Of a DNA stretch of 32,263 bases, positions 21,365-28,424 are shown one piece after another. The stretch is from a virus, in IMG/VR virus record IMGVR_UViG_3300009103_000105, positions 1 through 32,263 of that record; one strand, 5' to 3'. Each line of letters starts with the position of its first letter. The first letter of the stretch is position 1. A program made the position numbers and the translations under genes. The notes under the pieces were generated by a model. That model made no database searches. It was not told where the DNA came from and saw nothing but the letters and a program-made list of their open reading frames with translations.

Positions 21365-21910
21365 ATGAAGAAACTAAAACCACTATCCCAAAAGCCACTA
21401 TACAGTCAATTCTATCACATATTTGGAGAAAACTATAACTGGAACCAAGATAGACTTGACCGAAAAACGGTAAAAGGACACGTATTAGACACCGAAACGG
21501 GTGATCTATACGCTTTAGCCACAGAAGAAGAGGAAATAGCTTACAAAGCAAAAAAAGAGCGAGTATTAAAAAAGCTGAAAGAAAGAGCAGCGCACAAATA
21601 CGACCACCACCCAATCCCCATAATAGACTACAACAACCCCGAAAGATGGAAAGAAGGGCTGAAAACAGCAAAAGACGACATGAGCAAAGCGGTTGAAATG
21701 TGCGAAGAGGCTTATTGGCACTTTCTCGAATGTGTGCCACCAAAAGTGCTTGAGCCTGGAGCCTACGTCTGCGGTGAACCATACACACACAACAGCAAAG
21801 GAGAACCAGTCTACCTGTGCGGGATACAAAGAGGGAAAAGATATTTTGCCCAATACGGAACAGTAAAACAATTTAAAAACAGAGAATTATTTAAGTCAAA
21901 CCACATATAA
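21365..21910 (+). CDS. Hypothetical phage/plasmid protein
   Basis: 181 aa with a leader AAAACCAAAACAAG before ATG. N-terminal half charged and helical (EEEEIAYKAKKERVLKKLKE), C-terminal half conserved-looking: EEAYWHFLECVPPKVLEPGA, CGEPYTHNSKGEPVYLCGIQ, RGKRYFAQYGTVKQF. This second half resembles small uncharacterised proteins (DUF1419-like) of phages and plasmids; the match is from memory and tentative. Cytosolic. Confidence 0.65.
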   Translation: MKKLKPLSQKPLYSQFYHIFGENYNWNQDRLDRKTVKGHVLDTETGDLYALATEEEEIAYKAKKERVLKKLKERAAHKYDHHPIPIIDYNNPERWKEGLKTAKDDMSKAVEMCEEAYWHFLECVPPKVLEPGAYVCGEPYTHNSKGEPVYLCGIQRGKRYFAQYGTVKQFKNRELFKSNHI

Positions 21911-21922
21911 AACCAAAACAAA

Positions 21923-22579
21923 ATGAAAAATTTAGAACAAATTAGATTAGACAGGCTAAACAGTAGATTAACCTCTTTGCTGAATGACCCTAGCGCAACA
22001 GCAGAAACAATTGACGAGGCAGTAGCAGCGATAAAACAAGCTGAGAAAGACAAAAAGAAAGCTAATTTTAAGGCTCGATTGGAGTACGTTAACAAAGAAC
22101 ACGAAAAAAGAAGAAACCTTCTCCGCAAATGGTTGGAAATTGACTTTCCAAACGAGGACATAACCAACCAAGATATGACATTCCACTCAACTAAAATGAG
22201 AAAGGTTGAGGGACTTGTCGAACTTGTTACAGGTGGGTATGTTACCGCGAAATTTGAGAACGGACACTACACAGAAATAAAAACGGGGGGAGGTTCCTTT
22301 AGGATTTTAGCTTCTGAGTACAAGTACAACGAGCCGACAAAATACTTTCCTTTTGAGACCTTTGAAAAAGCTTGCAAGCATAATGGTATAAAGCCCGAAA
22401 AGGTATCATTCGCAAAAGCCTGGAGCAACGCGCAGAAAATAGAGAGGGAAGGCGAAAAGATCAGAGAACTAATAAAAAAGCATGGCGAAAAGGTGGAAAG
22501 CCTAGATAAACACTTCTTAGAGAGTGAGAATTTAATCGATAGGCTATCTGAAGGAAAACTATATACAAACAGAATCTAA
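21923..22579 (+). CDS. Hypothetical protein with coiled-coil ends
   Basis: 218 aa; residues 1-75 and 165-218 are helical and charged (AAIKQAEKDKKKANFKARLE; REGEKIRELIKKHGEKVESL), the middle is beta (GYVTAKFENGHYTEIKTGGG). Leader ACCAAAACAAA before ATG, 12 nt after the previous gene. Unknown. Confidence 0.65.
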   Translation: MKNLEQIRLDRLNSRLTSLLNDPSATAETIDEAVAAIKQAEKDKKKANFKARLEYVNKEHEKRRNLLRKWLEIDFPNEDITNQDMTFHSTKMRKVEGLVELVTGGYVTAKFENGHYTEIKTGGGSFRILASEYKYNEPTKYFPFETFEKACKHNGIKPEKVSFAKAWSNAQKIEREGEKIRELIKKHGEKVESLDKHFLESENLIDRLSEGKLYTNRI

Positions 22580-22598
22580 CAACTAAAAACAAAACAAA

Positions 22599-22715
22599 AT
22601 GAAACAGAAAATAGTGAACTCAATAGACTTAATCTCAGGACTAATGCCATACGTGGTGATAGGACTGTTTGTGGTGTTGTTAATATACAATGCTGCTGTA
22701 CATGGGGTTATGTAA
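22599..22715 (+). CDS. 38 aa single-span membrane peptide
   Basis: ATG at 22599 after the leader CAAAACAAA, TAA at 22715. After MKQKIVNSIDLISG the rest is a hydrophobic helix (LMPYVVIGLFVVLLIYNAAV), so probably one membrane segment. Small phage membrane peptides may act in lysis, exclusion or receptor blocking; none can be assigned. The full leader supports that it is real. Confidence 0.55.
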   Translation: MKQKIVNSIDLISGLMPYVVIGLFVVLLIYNAAVHGVM

Positions 22716-22716
22716 A

Positions 22717-22743
22717 ATTATACCGCCCCGATTTTGAACTTTT
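22717..22743 (+). promoter_or_regulatory. Dispersed 28-bp element, copy 4
   Basis: ATTATACCGCCCCGATTTTG then AACTTTT, starting 1 nt after the previous stop and ending 7 nt before an ATG (22751). With so little room, a start of transcription downstream of it would leave almost no leader. Confidence 0.6.
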
Positions 22744-22755
22744 AAACAAAATGAA

Positions 22756-22935
22756 ATGAGCAAAAACAAGGCTAAAAAAATATTCGCCAGACTTGCGTTT
22801 GAAGATATTATAGTCCCTATTGAAGATCAGGAAAAAATATTTTCATCCACACAAACATATTTAATAGGATATGAAGATGAACACGGTGAAGAGTGCGAAG
22901 AAGATGGCACATTCCTAAATCAAAAAACAAAATGA
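22756..22935 (+). CDS. Small acidic hypothetical protein
   Basis: 59 aa from the ATG at 22756; the closer ATG at 22751 gives only two codons. N-terminus basic (MSKNKAKKIFARLAFED), C-terminus acidic (GYEDEHGEECEEDG). The last codons are read through the leader of the next gene (QKTK from CAAAAAACAAAA) and its TGA overlaps the next ATG. Unknown. Confidence 0.55.
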   Translation: MSKNKAKKIFARLAFEDIIVPIEDQEKIFSSTQTYLIGYEDEHGEECEEDGTFLNQKTK

Positions 22936-23744
22936 AAACTATAAACCAAGTAAACGGAAGGATTAAAAATAATCAATCCGTTAAATTTTACGTTTCATTC
23001 AGAAACGACCACAACAACTGGAGAAACAAATATTTTGGATACAAAAGAAAAAGCGGAACTGAGAAAACGCCCCTAGTATCAAACGGGGTGTATTCTGAGT
23101 GCAACAAAGAGCTGCACCGCCTAACAGGAGAACCCAACATATATAGGTTCGATAGCTATAAACACGAAGTCTCAGAACACGGAACTGAAAGATACTTTCA
23201 ATTCACACTAGACAGGTGCTTCATAAAAGGGATAACCATTAGGGTTTTTAGCACAAACTTTAAACCAATGGAAAACCTAAGATGGCAAGTCAAAAGCAAT
23301 AAAACCATACAGGATTTTGATGCGGTGGGATACTTTAAAAAACACATCCTACCAAAATACCTATACCAAGAAGGGACAATGAGACTAATACAGGTCTTTA
23401 GAAACCTAAACAAACAAGAAGCTATAAAATACTACAAAAAACACCTGTACGGAGAGCTGATTAAACCTGGAGCCGTAAACACAACAGAAATGGAAGAGGT
23501 TAGTCTTAAAAAAAGACTGCTGAAGCTAAACATCCAAATCAGAGAACATTCGTGGTTCACACTAACACAACTAAGAAGAGCCATTAAACACGGATACCAG
23601 AAACAAAGAAAAATACTAGCAAAAGCACCAAACATCTTCGAGATTTACGAAGAAGCAACGCTACACGAAGATACCGAAAACGGTATTCTCAAATACTGTG
23701 AAGAAGAAATAAACGATCATCCTAAAAACACATTATTCGTATGA
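22932..23744 (+). CDS. Hypothetical protein, 270 aa
   Basis: Starts at the ATG at 22932 behind a CAAAAAACAAA leader; an open extension to 22893 overlaps the upstream gene and is rejected. Basic, rich in Lys, Asn and aromatic residues (VKFYVSFRNDHNNWRNKYFG; EAIKYYKKHLYGELIKPGAV), with a helical C-terminus (ALKY-type sequence ILKYCEEEINDHP). No catalytic motif recognised. Coupled by ATGA at both ends. Confidence 0.65.
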   Translation: MKTINQVNGRIKNNQSVKFYVSFRNDHNNWRNKYFGYKRKSGTEKTPLVSNGVYSECNKELHRLTGEPNIYRFDSYKHEVSEHGTERYFQFTLDRCFIKGITIRVFSTNFKPMENLRWQVKSNKTIQDFDAVGYFKKHILPKYLYQEGTMRLIQVFRNLNKQEAIKYYKKHLYGELIKPGAVNTTEMEEVSLKKRLLKLNIQIREHSWFTLTQLRRAIKHGYQKQRKILAKAPNIFEIYEEATLHEDTENGILKYCEEEINDHPKNTLFV

Positions 23745-23914
23745 AACATCTAGTAAAAAACGGAAGGAAAATTAAAGGCTTTGTCTGGAAAGATCAACAA
23801 GGCGAATGGTGGTACGCCTTCGGGAAACCATCACAAAGCAACTTTATGGCTTTCGGATGCCGAGACAAAGAACACGGAATAGCGTGTGTAGAAATACCAA
23901 CACTAAACCACTAA
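23741..23914 (+). CDS. Small hypothetical protein
   Basis: 57 aa, ATGA overlap with the upstream gene. Beta-rich with many aromatic residues (KGFVWKDQQGEWWYAFGKPS) and two Cys. Resembles a small antiparallel sheet. Unknown. Confidence 0.55.
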   Translation: MKHLVKNGRKIKGFVWKDQQGEWWYAFGKPSQSNFMAFGCRDKEHGIACVEIPTLNH

Positions 23915-23917
23915 AAC

Positions 23918-24079
23918 ATGGAAGGAACATTTATGTACGCAAAACACAGTGGAGAATGTTGGGAAACAGGATACCACATAGCTAAAGGCGACAAGATGTA
24001 CTACAGATACGCAAACAAAAAAGCATACTGTACCGCATCAACGCTATACAAACATGAACACAAAAAACTTAAACCATGA
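23918..24079 (+). CDS. Small hypothetical protein
   Basis: 53 aa, starts 3 nt after the previous stop; MEGTFMYAKHSGECWETGYH, then Lys/Tyr-rich. Two or three Cys. ATGA overlap with the next gene. Unknown. Confidence 0.5.
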   Translation: MEGTFMYAKHSGECWETGYHIAKGDKMYYRYANKKAYCTASTLYKHEHKKLKP

Positions 24080-24309
24080 GCATAGAAACAGTACACATAT
24101 TACGAAACGCTGCCGACAAAAACATAAAAAAATATTGTAAAGAATCGGGGGAGAGTTTTAGCCAAGTACGCAAAGAAATCTACCAAATGGCAGATGAATA
24201 CAACACAAAGCTGCCCACAGACTTCTACAAAGAAGTATATAACCTAAGTATAACAATGCTAAACCCTTTTGATAAAAATGAAAACAATAACAGAAGAACA
24301 GTTCTATGA
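24076..24309 (+). CDS. Small helical hypothetical protein
   Basis: 77 aa, helical and charged (NIKKYCKESGESFSQVRKEI). Its last 32 nt overlap the next gene in another frame, and its end (KNENNNRRTVL) is low complexity, so the C-terminus is probably shaped by the overlap. Unknown. Confidence 0.55.
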   Translation: MSIETVHILRNAADKNIKKYCKESGESFSQVRKEIYQMADEYNTKLPTDFYKEVYNLSITMLNPFDKNENNNRRTVL

Positions 24310-24550
24310 ACAGTTTGAACTTATTCCAAACCATATCGACAACAACGCCTCTTTTTCTGGCGATATGTTTGAAACATACGGAGAAGAACTTGAGTTTGTT
24401 AGAGAACTAGCAAAACAAAAAAGAGTAGTAACAATAATAGAAGGAGACGAGGGTATGTACTACACAAGCGGTATGCACTTAGTTAATCGAATTGGATATT
24501 TAATAACAAAAAATCCAATAACATTTGAATTTGAAGCTAAAATAGACTAA
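24278..24550 (+). CDS. Small acidic hypothetical protein
   Basis: 90 aa from the ATG at 24278; the in-frame TTG at 24269 is less likely. EEQFYEQFELIPNHIDNNAS, then VVTIIEGDEGMYYTSGMHLV, which looks like a compact alpha/beta domain seen in many phage and plasmid proteins of unknown role. Starts inside the upstream gene and ends 1 nt before the next. Confidence 0.6.
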   Translation: MKTITEEQFYEQFELIPNHIDNNASFSGDMFETYGEELEFVRELAKQKRVVTIIEGDEGMYYTSGMHLVNRIGYLITKNPITFEFEAKID

Positions 24551-24551
24551 A

Positions 24552-25535
24552 ATGAAAACAACTAAAGTTACCTTCAAACAAGTCAAGGACTTGCTTGATA
24601 AAGAATACCATCTGGTTTACATAGACTACAGAGATAGCCTGGACCACTCCTTAGACAAGATTCAAACCTGTATCCACAAAGGAGATTGGGAAGCCTTAGA
24701 CATGGGTGTTGAACATTGGCTTTTTGATGCTCAACAGTATGGGCTTGATTACGCACTAGACGAGCTTAAAAAAGAAATACAAAACAAGCTCGATATTGAA
24801 GAGGAAGATGCAGAAGAGATCATGGAGGAATATGAGGACGAAATCAGAGACACAATATACGACAGAGACTGTAGCACACCAATTGCCGACCTACTAAGAA
24901 ACACAAGCGACCAAGCTATGTTCTATGACACCGGAATAGAAATAAATGACTACAGCTACGATTTTGATGAACGTCTAAAAGAGGTAAAACGTGCCTTAAA
25001 AATACCAATACGAAACACCGAATACGATAGCGATTTAGGTCTAATGATAGACCAAGCAAGCTACGGTGGTAAGCTAGTGATTTATTTCTATGATAGCCCT
25101 GGAGACTGGATAGATATTGATGAAAAAAAGAATACCATCGAATTTGAAAACTATCATGTAGCTATAATTGATAACAGCAACGGCTCAGGAGATAACACAG
25201 AAATAAACCACAAAACAAGCTTCGCATTTAACAGGGAAAACATATTCATCTGTAGAGAAGTAAGCTACTCATACACTCACGAAGTATGTGGTATGGTAAA
25301 CGATTGGTGCGAGGGAACGTCTGTAAGCCTTCATAATCGAAACAGAAGGGGTAATACCCCAAAAAGCAAATTAAACGCTCATATCGAGCGAGAAGCGGAA
25401 TTAGACGCAGTTTACAAGGCGGGAGGATGTACAATAGGAGACATGAAGTACGGCAGACACCGAAACACCACATACATTAATGATTTTCCTTGCGGAAACA
25501 AATGCCTAGACTGTGGAACATTCTGGATAGACTAA
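24552..25535 (+). CDS. Large acidic hypothetical protein with C-terminal CxxC motifs
   Basis: 327 aa, strongly acidic; residues 75-105 are a Glu/Asp coiled region (DIEEEDAEEIMEEYEDEI). The middle is alpha/beta (GGKLVIYFYDSPGDWIDIDE). The end CGNKCLDCGTFWID has CxxxCxxC spacing, possibly metal binding, and an upstream basic patch (NRNRRGNTPKSK). Acidic proteins of this sort can be DNA mimics, but there is no sequence match to ArdA or similar that I can see. Confidence 0.65.
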   Translation: MKTTKVTFKQVKDLLDKEYHLVYIDYRDSLDHSLDKIQTCIHKGDWEALDMGVEHWLFDAQQYGLDYALDELKKEIQNKLDIEEEDAEEIMEEYEDEIRDTIYDRDCSTPIADLLRNTSDQAMFYDTGIEINDYSYDFDERLKEVKRALKIPIRNTEYDSDLGLMIDQASYGGKLVIYFYDSPGDWIDIDEKKNTIEFENYHVAIIDNSNGSGDNTEINHKTSFAFNRENIFICREVSYSYTHEVCGMVNDWCEGTSVSLHNRNRRGNTPKSKLNAHIEREAELDAVYKAGGCTIGDMKYGRHRNTTYINDFPCGNKCLDCGTFWID

Positions 25536-25560
25536 TATTAACCACCAAAAACAAAACAAA

Positions 25561-25809
25561 ATGACAACAGTTGAAATTTACAAAGGAATCGAAATAAAAA
25601 AAGGATTTAGAGGTGCTTATACATTTAGCACGGGTACACATAAAAATGCAGGGAAAAGAAACAAAATTCTTTTAGACTCTATTGTTTATGAAATCGAAGG
25701 CAAAGAATATAGCTTTTCAATTTCAAGAGGTGGTACTTATGAGGATTATAAAAAAATAACGAGGCAAGAAATAGATTTTCAATTAAGAAGATTATTACCA
25801 ACTCTTTAA
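25561..25809 (+). CDS. Small hypothetical protein
   Basis: 82 aa with the leader CAAAACAAA before ATG. Beta-rich then helical: VEIYKGIEIKKGFRGAYTFS and EDYKKITRQEIDFQLRRLL. Unknown. Confidence 0.6.
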   Translation: MTTVEIYKGIEIKKGFRGAYTFSTGTHKNAGKRNKILLDSIVYEIEGKEYSFSISRGGTYEDYKKITRQEIDFQLRRLLPTL

Positions 25810-25821
25810 AACAAAACAAAA

Positions 25822-26043
25822 ATGGAAACAGTAATCAATTTAAACAGAGAAGATTCTTGGATAACTTTTATGGATGAAGGTTGGCAGACTATATGGCATC
25901 CACTTACAATGAATGATAAGCACTTGCCTTTTGATTCTCATTTTACAATGGAAATAGCAAGGGAAAGGTTTTCGCACAGAGGTTTTGGGATAGCGTCTAC
26001 ATCACAAATGATTTTAGGAAACGCACAAAGAGATAATTTATAA
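25822..26043 (+). CDS. Small hypothetical protein
   Basis: 73 aa with a CAAAACAAAA leader. INLNREDSWITFMDEGWQTI, then FTMEIARERFSHRGFGIAST. Unknown. Confidence 0.6.
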   Translation: METVINLNREDSWITFMDEGWQTIWHPLTMNDKHLPFDSHFTMEIARERFSHRGFGIASTSQMILGNAQRDNL

Positions 26044-26063
26044 ACCAACTAAAACACAACGCA

Positions 26064-26648
26064 ATGAATCAACAACAGCACATCGAGTTCTTATTAAAAT
26101 TCAAAAAGAACGCAGAATTAAAAGAGTACAAAGATTTGAAAATGGTAATGTATCAAGCCGATATAAGAGGGGAATTAAAACCTGCGGTATCAGCTTTTAA
26201 GGGAAAGCAAAAGAACCCCTTTTCAAATTACTATTATTTGACAATCGAATCAGCTTCAAAAGCTATTAAAAATTTCATGGAAGCAGCCGACAAGCGACAA
26301 GAATACAAAGAGCAAAAGGCAGCAGAGCGAAAAGCATTTAAACCAGAATTTGAGGTTGGAGATATTTTCGCTACATCTTGGGGTTATGAGCAAACAAATG
26401 TAGAGTTCTACCAAGTGATAGAAAAACCATCAGCACACTACGCAGTTATCCAAGAGATAGCACAAGAAGTTGCGGAAGGTTCAACAATGAGTCATGGAAT
26501 GGCTTGCGATGTTTTACCAGTAAAAGACAACTTCCTAAACGATAAAACAGAACGAAGAAAAGTAGGAAAGCATGGTATAAGTTTTTCAAGTTATCGTTCA
26601 GCTTGGAAATGGGATGGAAAACCACAATACAAGAGTTGGTACTATTAA
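26064..26648 (+). CDS. Hypothetical phage/plasmid protein with SWGYEQTN motif
   Basis: 194 aa. Residues 1-90 are helical and Lys-rich; from about 93 a conserved-looking beta domain begins: FEVGDIFATSWGYEQTNVEF, YQVIEKPSAHYAVIQEIAQE, VLPVKDNF, and SYRSAWKWDGKPQYKSWYY. Proteins with this C-terminal domain are common in mobile elements and phages without a known function. It is followed by a strong terminator, so it ends the long unit. Confidence 0.7.
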   Translation: MNQQQHIEFLLKFKKNAELKEYKDLKMVMYQADIRGELKPAVSAFKGKQKNPFSNYYYLTIESASKAIKNFMEAADKRQEYKEQKAAERKAFKPEFEVGDIFATSWGYEQTNVEFYQVIEKPSAHYAVIQEIAQEVAEGSTMSHGMACDVLPVKDNFLNDKTERRKVGKHGISFSSYRSAWKWDGKPQYKSWYY

Positions 26649-26656
26649 TCGAACAT

Positions 26657-26685
26657 GAGTAGCCCCTTCGGGGGTTGCTCGTTTT
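26657..26685 (+). terminator. Intrinsic terminator with UUCG loop
   Basis: GAGTAGCCCC (26657-26666) and GGGGTTGCTC (26671-26680) form a 10-bp stem (two G-T pairs) around TTCG, followed by GTTTT. It lies 8 nt past the stop at 26648. Confidence 0.9.
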
Positions 26686-26697
26686 AAAAATAAAGCA

Positions 26698-27003
26698 ATG
26701 GAAACAAAACACACAAAAGGCGAATGGGAAGTATCAAACAGCCAATATCAAAGTAAATTATTTGGAGAGCATACAGGGTTTAATATAACAGCTAATAATG
26801 GTCAAAGGAATGTTTGTAATGTAACCCTAAATAATGCAGTAGGAATACCCGAAGTGGAAAGGGAGGCAAACGCCAAACTAATAGCAGCAGCACCCGAATT
26901 GTTAGAAGCAGCGATTATTTGTAATAGAGAATTTGATGACCCAAACGATTCAATAGAAGCCTTTAAAAAACTCAACAACGCAATCAAAAAAGCAACATCA
27001 TGA
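26698..27003 (+). CDS. Widespread small phage protein (HTKGEW...ANAKLIAAAPELLEA family)
   Basis: 101 aa. The start KHTKGEWEV and the block REANAKLIAAAPELLEAAII are the hallmarks of a protein found in many phages of different hosts with no known function. The C-terminal part (FKKLNNAIKKATS) is a helix. It starts 13 nt after the terminator and overlaps the next gene by 4 nt. Confidence 0.8.
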   Translation: METKHTKGEWEVSNSQYQSKLFGEHTGFNITANNGQRNVCNVTLNNAVGIPEVEREANAKLIAAAPELLEAAIICNREFDDPNDSIEAFKKLNNAIKKATS

Positions 27004-27254
27004 CAAAAAGACAATTAGCATATATAGGTGTAGACTTTTGGAATAGACCTGTATTCAAAGATTCTTTCGGCAATATATTCGGAAACATGGACATATTGTT
27101 TAATGGAAACGAAACCTTTGAAGAAGTAAACAAGAAAATAACCGAGGATAACATCTATTATTTCGGAAGAAACATAGATGACGACCCCCAAGGAATAAAG
27201 ATTAATCCAAACAAAATAACATTAGTTAAAAAACTAGAAACAAAGGAGGACTGA
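27000..27254 (+). CDS. Small hypothetical phage protein (VDFWNRPVFK)
   Basis: 84 aa, YIGVDFWNRPVFKDSFGNIF, then GRNIDDDPQGIKINPNKITL. A small beta-type phage protein of unknown role. Its last codons AAG GAG GAC TGA are at the same time the Shine-Dalgarno sequence of the next gene. Confidence 0.7.
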   Translation: MTKRQLAYIGVDFWNRPVFKDSFGNIFGNMDILFNGNETFEEVNKKITEDNIYYFGRNIDDDPQGIKINPNKITLVKKLETKED

Positions 27255-27259
27255 TTATG
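27243..27259 (+). promoter_or_regulatory. Strong Shine-Dalgarno leader, copy 1
   Basis: AAGGAGGACTGATTATG; AGGAGG is 7 nt from the ATG at 27257. The 5' part encodes Lys-Glu-Asp-stop of the upstream gene. Strong SD sequences are unusual in Bacteroidota. Confidence 0.8.
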
Positions 27260-27439
27260 AATTTAAAAGAAGAACTGAACAACCTGGTAGACGAGTGTTT
27301 TGACGACATATTTGTAGAAGCACACAGTATTGCCAATACAAAATCTGGAGACATAACGCCAGATCAACAACTTAGACTAAACAAAATCACAGAAGATTTT
27401 AAAAAACTCTTAAACGAACAAGTAAAACAAAACCTATAA
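27257..27439 (+). CDS. Small acidic helical protein
   Basis: 60 aa, helical and acidic (LKEELNNLVDECFDDIFVEA; FKKLLNEQVKQNL). Strong SD leader. Unknown. Confidence 0.6.
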   Translation: MNLKEELNNLVDECFDDIFVEAHSIANTKSGDITPDQQLRLNKITEDFKKLLNEQVKQNL

Positions 27440-27460
27440 AAACAATTAAAACCAAAACAA

Positions 27461-27745
27461 ATGGAAACAACACAAATCGAAAAACAACTTCAAATAAAAG
27501 TTGAAAGAGAAATAACAGAAATGGTAAACACATTTCTATTGGACATCAGGGGCGCACAAAAAAAGTATGGACACCACAGCTTCTTTTACCTTGAAGACCA
27601 CAGGGGAGACAAGGGTAAAAAAATAAGCACCCTTACAATAGAAGAATTTAAAACTGTTTTAGTAAAGTGTCTGAAAAATAATCTTTCAGAATATATGCTT
27701 AAAGCAAAGACTAAAGAGTTGTTAGATAAATTAGAGTTACTTTAA
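27461..27745 (+). CDS. Small hypothetical protein
   Basis: 94 aa with the A/C-rich leader ACCAAAACAA before ATG, not the SD type. Helical ends and GHHSFFYLEDHRGDKGKKIS in the middle. Followed directly by element copy 5. Unknown. Confidence 0.6.
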   Translation: METTQIEKQLQIKVEREITEMVNTFLLDIRGAQKKYGHHSFFYLEDHRGDKGKKISTLTIEEFKTVLVKCLKNNLSEYMLKAKTKELLDKLELL

Positions 27746-27746
27746 T

Positions 27747-27774
27747 ATTAATCCGCCCCGATTTTGAACTTTTT
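27747..27774 (+). promoter_or_regulatory. Dispersed 28-bp element, copy 5
   Basis: ATTAATCCGCCCCGATTTTG then AACTTTTT, starting 1 nt after the stop at 27745 and followed by a strong SD leader and the next gene. Confidence 0.6.
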
Positions 27775-27783
27775 GGGGTAAAA

Positions 27784-27800
27784 AAGGAGGACTGATTATG
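27784..27800 (+). promoter_or_regulatory. Strong Shine-Dalgarno leader, copy 2
   Basis: AAGGAGGACTGATTATG, identical to copy 1 but intergenic here, before the 119 aa gene. Confidence 0.8.
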
Positions 27801-28157
27801 AACACAACAGACAACAACAAACTAATAGCAGAGTTTATGGGGTGCGTAGAAAACCCTAACAATGGAGTATGGAATACTGTATGCCCTTTTGAAGGTAAAG
27901 GCCACCATCCTGAAACAATGAAATACCACACATCTTGGGATTGGCTCATGCCAGTGGTGGAGAAGATAGAAGAAGATGAAAGATATAATGTTGATATACT
28001 TCAATATGGTACAATAATTAGCAGTAACACAAAAGAACAGGGTTATTTGGAAATAGTAAACAATGTGGCTGATATATCATTTGATAGAAAGATTGACCAT
28101 ACCTACCAAGCAGTAGTAGAATTTATTAAATGGTATAACCAAAACAAGGAGGACTAA
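27798..28157 (+). CDS. Hypothetical protein, 119 aa
   Basis: Contains NKLIAEFMGCVENPNNGVWN, then HTSWDWLMPVVEKIEEDERY and a C-terminal AVVEFIKWYNQNKED. The combination of IAEFMG and WDWLMPVVEKI is common in small Bacteroidota phage proteins with no known role. Its end KED-stop doubles as the SD of the next gene. Confidence 0.75.
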   Translation: MNTTDNNKLIAEFMGCVENPNNGVWNTVCPFEGKGHHPETMKYHTSWDWLMPVVEKIEEDERYNVDILQYGTIISSNTKEQGYLEIVNNVADISFDRKIDHTYQAVVEFIKWYNQNKED

Positions 28158-28162
28158 TTATG
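28146..28162 (+). promoter_or_regulatory. Strong Shine-Dalgarno leader, copy 3
   Basis: AAGGAGGACTAATTATG before the 78 aa gene; overlaps the Lys-Glu-Asp-stop codons of the 119 aa gene. Confidence 0.8.
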
Positions 28163-28396
28163 AATAATTACAGTTTAAAAGATTGTGAAAATCTAATTGA
28201 AAAATATGTGTCTGAATTTAACGGTGAATCTTTAATCGTTGACGAGGGGGTTTTAGGTTTAGGCACTATTTTATTACATAGCGCAAAGGGTAAAAAAACA
28301 ATTATAATTAAGGAATATTTTGTTAGCAGTTGGTCAAGCGGTCACAGCATTAGGATGTATAATAAAATACCTAAAAAATATTTAAAATTAATTTAA
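28160..28396 (+). CDS. Small hypothetical protein
   Basis: 78 aa, YSLKDCENLIEKYVSEFNGE, then IIIKEYFVSSWSSGHSIRMY. Mixed alpha/beta. Strong SD leader. Unknown. Confidence 0.6.
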   Translation: MNNYSLKDCENLIEKYVSEFNGESLIVDEGVLGLGTILLHSAKGKKTIIIKEYFVSSWSSGHSIRMYNKIPKKYLKLI

Positions 28397-28407
28397 AAAC
28401 AATTTAA

Positions 28408-28424
28408 AAGGAGGACTAATTATG
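28408..28424 (+). promoter_or_regulatory. Strong Shine-Dalgarno leader, copy 4
   Basis: AAGGAGGACTAATTATG, preceded by AAAACAATTTAA as in copy 5, before the ParB-like gene. Confidence 0.8.

Noticed and set aside
21267-22186. Several long minus-strand frames with Phe/Leu/Cys-rich translations
   Set aside because: Antisense to A-rich coding genes, which produces F/L/S-rich open frames; no start signals.
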